DNA from: Flavobacteriales bacterium UBA1937
GTDB taxonomy: Bacteria; Bacteroidota; Bacteroidia; Flavobacteriales; Weeksellaceae
Direction: 5' to 3'
Assembly: GCA_002337005.1 (NCBI GenBank)
Contig: DDFD01000077.1
Span: 1-15,119 of the forward strand
Length of the DNA: 15,119 bases
In this document: positions 1 through 6,603 of the stretch, piece by piece
Layout of the letters: every line of letters starts with the position of its first letter
Numbering within the stretch: position 1 is the first letter of the stretch
Program-made: the position numbers and the translations under genes
The notes under the pieces: generated by a model
What the model was told of the DNA's origin: nothing
Databases searched by the model: none
The model's input: the letters and a program-made list of their open reading frames with translations, nothing else

Positions 1-500
1 TGGCGCTAATCGCAGAGGGTACAGAGTTAGATACGGTAACTAATATCCGTATTCATTCTGAGTGCATCACAGGTGAGATTTTTCACTCTAGAAAATGTGA
101 ATGCGGACAGCAATTAGATGCTGCGATGAAATATATTAGTGAAAATGGTGGAATTATTTTGTATCTTCGTCAGGAAGGGAGAAATATTGGTATCATCAAT
201 AAGATAAAAGCATACCAATTACAAGAAAAAGGTTTTGATACCGTAGAAGCTAATTTGAAGTTGGGTTTACCAGCGGATGATAGAGACTTCAGTCCAGCTG
301 TAGAGATTTTAGATATTTTAGGCGTAGATAAGATTAATCTTTTGACTAATAATCCAGAGAAAATGAGTTCTATTGAGAATAGTCATATTTATCTGAATAG
401 AAGAATTCCTTTGAATATTAAGGCTAACGAAACCAATTATTCTTATTTAGCGACCAAAAAATCTTATTTCGGACATCTTTTTGAGACATCATTTACGTAA
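1..500 (+). CDS. ribA: GTP cyclohydrolase II, C-terminal part (5' end outside window)
   Basis: Opens GTP to 2,5-diamino-6-ribosylamino-pyrimidinone phosphate, the first step of riboflavin synthesis in the cytoplasm. The frame is open from base 3, well upstream of the first ATG at 126, so the gene enters from the left. The visible 165 residues contain the zinc site HSEC-x10-CEC, the YLRQEGR segment with the family's Tyr, the NKIKAYQLQEKGFDTVEAN stretch, the ADDRDF catalytic Asp/Arg loop and LLTNNPEK, all typical of RibA. The usual EGRGIG reads EGRNIG here. It could be a stand-alone RibA or the C-terminal half of a RibBA fusion; the missing 5' part decides. crtI starts 20 bases after its stop, so co-transcription with the carotenoid genes is likely. 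FAD is the cofactor of CrtI, which gives a functional reason for the linkage (inference). Confidence 0.93.
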   Translation, partial: ALIAEGTELDTVTNIRIHSECITGEIFHSRKCECGQQLDAAMKYISENGGIILYLRQEGRNIGIINKIKAYQLQEKGFDTVEANLKLGLPADDRDFSPAVEILDILGVDKINLLTNNPEKMSSIENSHIYLNRRIPLNIKANETNYSYLATKKSYFGHLFETSFT

Positions 501-520
501 TTTTTAAAAATAAGTAAAAA

Positions 521-1993
521 GTGAAAAATGTAATTATCATTGGTTCTGGTTTTTCTTCATTGGCATCTGCTTGTTATATGGCAAAAGCTGGTTTTTCTGT
601 AACTGTTTTAGAAAAGAATGAACAAGTTGGCGGAAGAGCTTCTATGCTAGAAATGCAAGGATTTAAATTTGATATGGGACCAAGTTGGTATTGGATGCCT
701 GATATTTTTGAAAGATTTTTTTCAGATTTTGGCAAGAGCGTTTCAGATTATTACCAATTAGAAAAATTGTCTCCAGGTTATAGAGTATATTTTGGCAAAG
801 ATGATTACATAGACATCGCAGATGATCCCGAAAAAATTATAGAAACTTTTGAAAGAATAGAATCAGGAAGCGGTAAACATCTTAGAAAGTTTATGGAAGA
901 ATCTCGTAAAAATTATGAGATAGCTATGCAAGATTTGGTATATAACCCAGGGAAATCATTAATAGAATTAATGAGTTTAGAAACCGCCAAAAGACTGAAT
1001 CTTTTTGTGCAAAACATTTCTCAAACGGTTAGAAAAAATATTAAGAATCCGAAATTACAAAGTATTTTAGAATTTCCGGTTTTGTTTTTGGGTGCTAAAC
1101 CTAATAATACACCAGCATTTTATAACTTCATGAACCATGCAGATTTTGGGTTGGGAACTTGGTATCCTAAAGGAGGTTTTAATGCAGTTGCGCTAGGAAT
1201 GGCAAGACTAGCCGAAGAATTAGGCGTCAAATTTTTAATAAATGAAGAAGTTATAAAAATAGAGAATGATGGTGATTTAGTAAGCACTGTAATTACAAAA
1301 AATGGAATTTACACATCAGATTTGGTGATTTCGGGGGCAGATTATGCGCACACAGAGAAGCTTCTCAATCCTAATCTTAAAAATTATTCTGATGAATATT
1401 GGCAAAAGAAAGTTTTTGCACCTTCTTCTTTTTTATATTATGTGGCATTTGATAGAAAAGTAGAAAAATTATTGCACCATAATTTGTTTTTTGATACAGA
1501 TTTTGAGCAACATGCCGTAGAAATTTATGACGAACCTCAATTGCCTAAAAATCCTTTGTTTTATGCTAATTTTTCTTCCATTACAGATCCAGATTTAGCG
1601 CCACAAGGAAAAGAAGTAGGTTTTTTCCTTATTCCTGTAGCAGTAGATTTAGAAGACAATCAAGATGTACACGATAGATATTTTGAATTAATAATGGATA
1701 GAATACAAAAAAATACCGATGTAGATTTGCGCAAAAACGTATTATTTAAAAAATCTTTCGGAGTAAGAGACTTTAAAGAAAGATATCATTCTTGTAGAGG
1801 GAATGCTTACGGTCTAGCCAATACGCTATTACAAACATCGATTCTAAGACCACAAATTGATAATAAAAAGATAAAAAATTTATTTTACACAGGGCAATTA
1901 ACCATTCCCGGACCAGGAGTTCCACCAGCATTGATTTCTGGCAAAGTGGTAACCGATTATATTTTAAAAAATCAACATAGAATTTTGAAATAA
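521..1993 (+). CDS. crtI: Phytoene desaturase CrtI (FAD-dependent, lycopene-forming)
   Basis: Desaturates phytoene, normally in four steps to lycopene, as a membrane-associated FAD enzyme. The 490-residue length is normal for bacterial CrtI. The N-terminus carries the dinucleotide-binding fold (VIIIGSGFSSLAS, residues 4-16, followed by LEKNEQVGGRAS) and DMGPSWYWMP at about 51-60. The C-terminal signature FYTGQLTIPGPGVPPAL starts near residue 455. The start is GTG at 521: an in-frame TAA lies two codons upstream (515-517), and the Rossmann strand begins immediately after it, so no other start fits. A 67-base gap separates it from crtB. A related desaturase such as CrtD is possible from family alone, but the crtB-crtZ-crtY neighbourhood favours CrtI. 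Confidence 0.95.
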   Translation: MKNVIIIGSGFSSLASACYMAKAGFSVTVLEKNEQVGGRASMLEMQGFKFDMGPSWYWMPDIFERFFSDFGKSVSDYYQLEKLSPGYRVYFGKDDYIDIADDPEKIIETFERIESGSGKHLRKFMEESRKNYEIAMQDLVYNPGKSLIELMSLETAKRLNLFVQNISQTVRKNIKNPKLQSILEFPVLFLGAKPNNTPAFYNFMNHADFGLGTWYPKGGFNAVALGMARLAEELGVKFLINEEVIKIENDGDLVSTVITKNGIYTSDLVISGADYAHTEKLLNPNLKNYSDEYWQKKVFAPSSFLYYVAFDRKVEKLLHHNLFFDTDFEQHAVEIYDEPQLPKNPLFYANFSSITDPDLAPQGKEVGFFLIPVAVDLEDNQDVHDRYFELIMDRIQKNTDVDLRKNVLFKKSFGVRDFKERYHSCRGNAYGLANTLLQTSILRPQIDNKKIKNLFYTGQLTIPGPGVPPALISGKVVTDYILKNQHRILK

Positions 1994-2060
1994 AATTGAA
2001 GAATCTTATAAAATAAAAAAAGATAATACTCCTAACTTTATAAGCTACACCAAAAAAAAT

Positions 2061-2906
2061 ATGATACAGAATTTACATAACCAAGTAAGCTACGATTGCA
2101 GTAAGCTGGTTACCAAGTCTTACAGCTCGTCTTTTTCTAGAGCAATTTTGCTATTTCCTTTAGAAATTAGAGAAGCAATTTATAACATTTACGGTTTTGT
2201 GCGTTTTGCAGACGAGATTGTAGATACCTTTCATGATTATCCTAAAAAGGATTTACTAGACGATTTTATGCGTCAATATTTTGATGCCAAAGAAAAAGGA
2301 ATTTCTCTAAATCCTATTTTGCATTCTTTTGTGCAAACCGTCAAAAAATATGACATAGACCAAGAGTTGGTAGATGCTTTTATTTCTTCTATGTACAAGG
2401 ATTTAGGAGAGATTAAATACGAAAATAAGGAAGATTATGATGCCTACATTTATGGCAGTGCTGAAGTAGTAGGATTAATGTGTCTAAAGGTTTTTGTAGA
2501 TGGTAGCCAAGAAGAATATCAAAAGCTAGAACCTTATGCCAAAAGATTAGGAGCCGCATTTCAAAAAATTAATTTTTTGAGAGACATTAGAGCAGATTTC
2601 TATGTTTTAAATAGAACTTATTTCCCGAAGGTTAATTTTTTACACTTCAGCGAAGAAGATAAGAAAGCGATTGAAGAAGATATAGCAGAGGATTTCAGAG
2701 AAGCTTTGATTGGCATTAAAATGTTACCAATGAAAAGCAGACTAGCAGTGTATATGGCGTATAAATACTACACTAATCTGTTTAAGAAAATCAAAAAATG
2801 TAGAGCAGAAGTTTTGATGACGAAAAGGATTAGAGTTTCTAATGCCAGAAAAGTTTATCTTCTGATGGAGATGATTTTAAGTAAAAATCTTAACTTGGTG
2901 AGATAA
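2061..2906 (+). CDS. crtB: Phytoene synthase CrtB
   Basis: Joins two geranylgeranyl diphosphates head to head into phytoene, the committed carotenoid step. Both Mg-diphosphate-binding Asp motifs of the squalene/phytoene synthase family are visible: D51-EIV-D55 (in FVRFADEIVD) and D175-IRA-D179 (in INFLRDIRADF), followed by RTYFP. The motif YGSAEVVGLM near 131-140 is also typical. The length of 281 residues is near the usual 280-300. The ATG at 2061 is followed by a normal N-terminus (YDCSKLVTKSYSSSFS at about 11-26). The crtI-crtB order and shared strand suggest a single operon. No strong promoter match was found in the 67-base gap upstream. GGPP must come from a synthase encoded elsewhere. 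Confidence 0.95.
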   Translation: MIQNLHNQVSYDCSKLVTKSYSSSFSRAILLFPLEIREAIYNIYGFVRFADEIVDTFHDYPKKDLLDDFMRQYFDAKEKGISLNPILHSFVQTVKKYDIDQELVDAFISSMYKDLGEIKYENKEDYDAYIYGSAEVVGLMCLKVFVDGSQEEYQKLEPYAKRLGAAFQKINFLRDIRADFYVLNRTYFPKVNFLHFSEEDKKAIEEDIAEDFREALIGIKMLPMKSRLAVYMAYKYYTNLFKKIKKCRAEVLMTKRIRVSNARKVYLLMEMILSKNLNLVR

Positions 2907-2917
2907 ATTTGAACCCA

Positions 2918-3376
2918 ATGAAAAAGTTTTTTTTAATTGTTTTTTTAATGACATCTGTATTTGGTTTTTCTCAAAATTTGTCTGAGTTTAGAGCGTTGAT
3001 GCAAAAAGGCGAAAGTTCTGAAACCGTGGCGAACTCTCTTTTAGAGAAATCTAAAGCAGAGTATGATAAAACCAAACTTCCTATTTATGAAGCATTGGCA
3101 GCAGTTGGTCACTTTTTTATGGCAAAACATGGAGGTAATCCTATATCCAAATACAGCCATTTCAACAAAGGGAAAAAACTGTTGTCTGAGGCGATAAAAA
3201 AAGAACCAAAAAATCTGGAAATTAGATTTATGCGCTACATTTGTCAAGAAAAAACGCCTGGTTTTTTAGGCTATAAAGACAATTTAGAGGAAGATAAAAA
3301 GTTTATCCTCAGTGAGTACAAAAACACGAAAGATGAGAATCTTAAAACTTATATTAAAAACTATTTTAAACTTTAG
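2918..3376 (+). CDS. Small secreted protein of unknown function in the carotenoid operon
   Basis: I do not recognise a function. It has a clear N-terminal signal peptide (MKKFFLIVFLMTSVFGFSQ, cleavage probably before Gln at about 19), so it should be exported to the periplasm or outer membrane. The remaining 130 or so residues are Lys/Glu-rich and look all-helical, with a stretch (GKKLLSEAIKKEPKNLEIRFMRY) that resembles a TPR-like helix pair. It has no lipobox Cys. A TTG three codons upstream (2909) could extend it, but ATG 2918 gives a classical signal peptide. It sits 11 bases after crtB and 3 bases before crtZ, so it is surely co-transcribed with them. A role in handling or placing the pigment is only inference from position. 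Confidence 0.85.
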   Translation: MKKFFLIVFLMTSVFGFSQNLSEFRALMQKGESSETVANSLLEKSKAEYDKTKLPIYEALAAVGHFFMAKHGGNPISKYSHFNKGKKLLSEAIKKEPKNLEIRFMRYICQEKTPGFLGYKDNLEEDKKFILSEYKNTKDENLKTYIKNYFKL

Positions 3377-3379
3377 AAA

Positions 3380-3847
3380 ATGGAAATTTTACAATATATA
3401 GGCATTACTTTGGTGGTTTTTGTTACAATGGAAGGCATTACTTGGCTTACTCACAAATACATTATGCATGGTTTGGGATGGTACTTTCACGAAGATCATC
3501 ATCAGCCAGGCTATCCTCATGTTTTTGAAAAAAATGATTTTTTTTTCGTGATTTTTGCTATTCCTAGTATTTTATTATTCTACTTCGGAGCAATACCAAA
3601 AATCAATTGGATGTTTTTTGTGGGACTAGGAATTTTATTTTACGGAATGGCATATTTTCTGGTACACGATGTTTTGATACATAGAAGATTCAAATGGTTT
3701 GATAAAACCAATAATTGGTATTTACGTGGATTAAGAAAAGCACACAAAATGCACCACAAACACTTAGGTAAAGAAGACGGCGAATGTTTTGGGATGTTGT
3801 TTGTTCCGCTTAGATATTTCAAAGAACAATTGAAAATTGAACATTAA
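3380..3847 (+). CDS. crtZ: Beta-carotene hydroxylase CrtZ
   Basis: Di-iron membrane hydroxylase that adds 3- and 3'-OH groups to beta-carotene, giving zeaxanthin via cryptoxanthin. All histidine clusters of the fatty acid hydroxylase/CrtZ family are present: H25-x4-H30, HEDHH (37-41), HDVLIHRR (96-103) and HKMHH (122-126). Hydrophobic segments lie at about 4-20, 54-72 and 78-95. The length of 155 residues is typical of bacterial CrtZ. Its ATG lies 3 bases after the preceding stop, which suggests translational coupling. No ketolase (crtW) accompanies it in the window, so zeaxanthin is the simplest predicted end product here. Confidence 0.95.
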   Translation: MEILQYIGITLVVFVTMEGITWLTHKYIMHGLGWYFHEDHHQPGYPHVFEKNDFFFVIFAIPSILLFYFGAIPKINWMFFVGLGILFYGMAYFLVHDVLIHRRFKWFDKTNNWYLRGLRKAHKMHHKHLGKEDGECFGMLFVPLRYFKEQLKIEH

Positions 3848-3897
3848 AAATTATTTTTTTGTACCCATTTTTTTATTAACTATCAACCAACAACCTA

Positions 3898-4623
3898 TTG
3901 CAGCATTACTATTACATAGCGCTTAATATTTTCAGTTTTTTGATTCCATTTCTTTTTAGTTTTGAGAAAAAATGGATGAATTTTATTCGTTTTTGGAAGC
4001 CTTTTTTTCTAGCAATTATTATTGTAGGATTATTTTTTATCATTTGGGATATTTATTTTGCTTACGAAAATGTTTGGGGGTTTAATGATGATTATCTCAT
4101 CGGAATCAGATGGTTTAAACTGCCTTTAGAAGAGTGGTTGTTTTTTCTTTTAATTCCTTATGCTAGTAATTTTATTCATTATTCTTTGGAGTATTTTTTT
4201 CCGAAATTAGAATTGTCAAAAAGTGCAACACAAGGTATTACCATTTTGTTTTTTGTGATGAGTTTAGGTGCTTTTGCTTGGAATTTAGATAAAATTTATA
4301 CTGCTTCTAGTTTTGGTTTGTTTGCTTTACTAATGCTTTTTCAGATGCTTTTTCAGTGGAAATATGCCACACGATTTTATTTGAGTTTTATCGTGATTTA
4401 CATTCCTTTCTTTTTCGTAAATTCTGCCCTTACAGGTAGTTATTCTGAGAAACCAGTGGTGTTTTATGATGATGCAGAAAATTTAGGAATAAGAGTAGGA
4501 ACGATGCCTTTGGAAGACAGTTTTTATTGTTTTTCTATGTTATACGGTAGCGTTTTACTTTTCGAATATTTTAGAAAAAAATGCAATTATTCTAAGACGA
4601 TGTCTTTACAATTAAATGATTAA
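3898..4623 (+). CDS. crtY: Fused two-domain lycopene cyclase (CrtYc-CrtYd type)
   Basis: Integral membrane enzyme that cyclises lycopene to beta-carotene. It belongs to the CrtYc/CrtYd family known as heterodimers in Gram-positives and as the fused cyclase of fungi and some Bacteroidota; it is not the flavin-type CrtY/CrtL. Two PLE(E/D) motifs mark the two halves: LPLEEWLFF at 75-83 and MPLEDSFYCF at 203-212. There are about six or seven hydrophobic helices. The start is TTG at 3898: the frame is stopped by TAA at 3877-3879, and the first in-frame ATG (codon 27) would delete helix 1, which matches the family N-terminus (HYYYIALNIFSFLIPF). A 50-base gap follows crtZ, and the next gene begins 3 bases after the stop. 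Confidence 0.92.
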   Translation: MQHYYYIALNIFSFLIPFLFSFEKKWMNFIRFWKPFFLAIIIVGLFFIIWDIYFAYENVWGFNDDYLIGIRWFKLPLEEWLFFLLIPYASNFIHYSLEYFFPKLELSKSATQGITILFFVMSLGAFAWNLDKIYTASSFGLFALLMLFQMLFQWKYATRFYLSFIVIYIPFFFVNSALTGSYSEKPVVFYDDAENLGIRVGTMPLEDSFYCFSMLYGSVLLFEYFRKKCNYSKTMSLQLND

Positions 4624-4626
4624 AAA

Positions 4627-5133
4627 ATGAAAATTGAGATAACCAAACAATCAGGTATTTATACTTTAACATCAGAACAGATTTTGCCTATTTCATTAGA
4701 AAAAGCGTGGGATTTTTTTAGTAAACCTACCAATTTAGACAAAATCACACCTGCAGAAATGGATTTTAGAATTACTAATAATCCACCAGATAACACCTAT
4801 TTAGGTCAAATCATTACTTACAAAATAGGGGTTTTACCAATGGTTAAAAGCAATTGGATAACAGAAATTACCCATTTTGAAAGTCCATTTAAAAATGAAA
4901 ACCGAAAAGGCTTTTTTGTAGATGAACAGCGTTTCGGGCCTTATGCCATGTGGCATCACGAACATCATTTCGAAGAAACGACTGATGGAAAAGTAAAGAT
5001 GATTGATATTGTTAATTTTAAATTACCGTTAGGCCTTTTGGGAAATTTACTAGCAGGTAGTTTTGTAAAAAACAAAGTAAAATTTATTTTTGAAAGCAGG
5101 TACAAAATATTAGAACAAATATTTAGGTCATGA
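4627..5133 (+). CDS. SRPBCC (Bet v1-like) family protein, carotenoid-linked
   Basis: Single-domain protein of 168 residues with the SRPBCC helix-grip fold, a fold that binds hydrophobic ligands. No signal peptide is seen, so it is probably cytoplasmic. Visible family features are the opening strand plus ISLEKAWDFFSKPTNLDKITP (22-42), and MWHHEHHFEE at 108-117, a His-rich segment typical of the COG4276-like group, then the C-terminal helix region. No catalytic residue set can be assigned. The ATG lies 3 bases after the cyclase stop, and its end overlaps the next gene by 4 bases (ATGA), so it is translationally coupled to the SDR-DUF2867 protein. A role in binding or presenting a lipid or carotenoid substrate is inference from fold and context. 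Confidence 0.88.
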   Translation: MKIEITKQSGIYTLTSEQILPISLEKAWDFFSKPTNLDKITPAEMDFRITNNPPDNTYLGQIITYKIGVLPMVKSNWITEITHFESPFKNENRKGFFVDEQRFGPYAMWHHEHHFEETTDGKVKMIDIVNFKLPLGLLGNLLAGSFVKNKVKFIFESRYKILEQIFRS

Positions 5134-6557
5134 AAATATTTCTTACAGGAGCTACTGGCTACATCGGAAAAAGACTTCTCATACAATTATTAGAAGAAGG
5201 TCATCAAGTAGTTTGTTCTGTAAGAGATCAAAAAAGATTAAGTCTTAAATTATATCAAAATCATTTAGATAAAATAAAAATTGTTGAAAATGATTTTTTG
5301 AACGAAAATACTCTGGCTAATATCCCGAAAGATATAGATTTTGCTTATTATTTGGTGCATTCTATGTCTTCTAATGAAGGAGATTTTTTAGAAAAAGAAA
5401 AAATTTCTGCCCAAAATTTCAAAAAAGCATTAGAAAGTACTTCCGTGAAACAAGTGGTTTTTCTTACAGGAATTATCAATGAAGAAAAACTTTCTAAACA
5501 TCTTCAATCTAGAAAAAATGTAGAACTAGCTTTAAAAAGCGAAAAATATGCTTTGACCTGCCTTAGAGCTGGGATTATTGTAGGTTCTGGTAGTGCTTCT
5601 TTCGAAATAATTAGAGATTTGGTAGAGAAATTACCAGTGATGGTGGCACCTAAATGGCTAAAAACCAAATGTCAGCCAATTGCTATACGGAATGTAATTC
5701 AGTTTTTGACTAGAGTTTTAGGCGTAGAAAAAACTTACCATCAAAATTATGATATTGCTAGTGATGATGTCTTAACTTACAAAGAAATGTTGCTGCAATA
5801 TGCCGAAGTTCGAAGGCTGAAAAGATGGATTTATACCGTTCCTGTAATGACGCCCAAACTGTCTTCTTACTGGTTGTATTTTATTACTTCTACCTCTTTT
5901 TCTTTGGCGGTTAATTTGGTGGATAGTATGAAAATTGACGTGGTGGCAAAACCAAATTCTCTGGCTTCAGACTTAGGAATTCAATTGTTTTCTTACAAAG
6001 AAGCAATAAGAATGGCATTTGATAAAATCAAGCAAAATGATGTTTTGAGCAGTTGGTACGATTCTTTTACCAATCAGTTTCACAGCAGAAATGTATGGCA
6101 ATATTTGGAAGTTCCAGAGAAAGGTTGTTTCACAGATTTTAGAAAAATGAAAGTGGATGATGATGAATTGGCTATGGAAAGAGTTTTCAGTATTGGAGGC
6201 AAAACAGGTTGGTATTATGCCAATTTTCTATGGAAAATTAGAGGTTTTTTAGATAAATTGATGGGTGGAGTAGGTCTAAGGCGAGGCAGAAGAAACCAAA
6301 ACGAGCTAGAAGCAGGAGATTCTGTAGATTTTTGGCGAGTTTTATATGCCAATAGAGAAGAAAAAAGGCTATTACTTTTTGCAGAAATGAAAGTTCCTGG
6401 TGAAGCTTGGTTAGAGTTTTACATAAAAAATGGCGAACTTCACCAAGAAGCTACTTTTAGACCATTAGGTTTATCGGGCAGATTGTATTGGTATTCTGTA
6501 TTGCCATTCCATGGATTAATTTTTAATGGAATGCTCAGAAAATTAGCTGGTAAATAA
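5130..6557 (+). CDS. Atypical SDR NAD(P)-binding protein fused to DUF2867
   Basis: Two-domain protein of 475 residues. Residues 1 to about 300 form an atypical short-chain dehydrogenase fold like YbjT: GATGYIG at 7-13 binds the dinucleotide, LVHSM at 75-79 and HLQSRKNVE at 124-132 follow. There is no classical YxxxK pair, as is normal for this subgroup. Residues from about 320 to 475 match the DUF2867 domain, with the LFAEMKVPGEAWLEFYI stretch and the LYWYSVLPFHGLIFNGML end. DUF2867 is, as I recall, a Bet v1-like fold, so this protein would carry a second domain of the same fold as its neighbour. The ATG overlaps the upstream stop by 4 bases. The substrate is unknown. It is the last + gene before a convergent gene, with no visible terminator. 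Confidence 0.9.
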   Translation: MKIFLTGATGYIGKRLLIQLLEEGHQVVCSVRDQKRLSLKLYQNHLDKIKIVENDFLNENTLANIPKDIDFAYYLVHSMSSNEGDFLEKEKISAQNFKKALESTSVKQVVFLTGIINEEKLSKHLQSRKNVELALKSEKYALTCLRAGIIVGSGSASFEIIRDLVEKLPVMVAPKWLKTKCQPIAIRNVIQFLTRVLGVEKTYHQNYDIASDDVLTYKEMLLQYAEVRRLKRWIYTVPVMTPKLSSYWLYFITSTSFSLAVNLVDSMKIDVVAKPNSLASDLGIQLFSYKEAIRMAFDKIKQNDVLSSWYDSFTNQFHSRNVWQYLEVPEKGCFTDFRKMKVDDDELAMERVFSIGGKTGWYYANFLWKIRGFLDKLMGGVGLRRGRRNQNELEAGDSVDFWRVLYANREEKRLLLFAEMKVPGEAWLEFYIKNGELHQEATFRPLGLSGRLYWYSVLPFHGLIFNGMLRKLAGK

Positions 6558-6572
6558 TCTAAAATCAATCAT

Positions 6573-6595
6573 CCTAACATCTAACGCCTAACATC
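6573..6595. repeat. Short direct repeat between convergent genes
   Basis: The 9-mer CCTAACATC occurs at 6573-6581 and again at 6587-6595, with TAACGC between, so the spacer is itself a variant of the unit. It lies in the 46-base gap between two convergent genes. There is no hairpin in the gap, so it is not an intrinsic terminator. Its significance is unknown. Confidence 0.5.
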
Positions 6596-6603
6596 CAGCA
6601 CTA

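Noticed and set aside
1994..2060. Possible promoter between crtI and crtB (TAACTTTA near 2033)
   Set aside because: It misses the final G of the -7 pattern and has no TTG within the usual -33 distance.
3848..3897. Possible promoter ahead of the lycopene cyclase (TATTTTTTTG)
   Set aside because: The spacing inside the -7 pattern is wrong by two bases and no -33 box is present.
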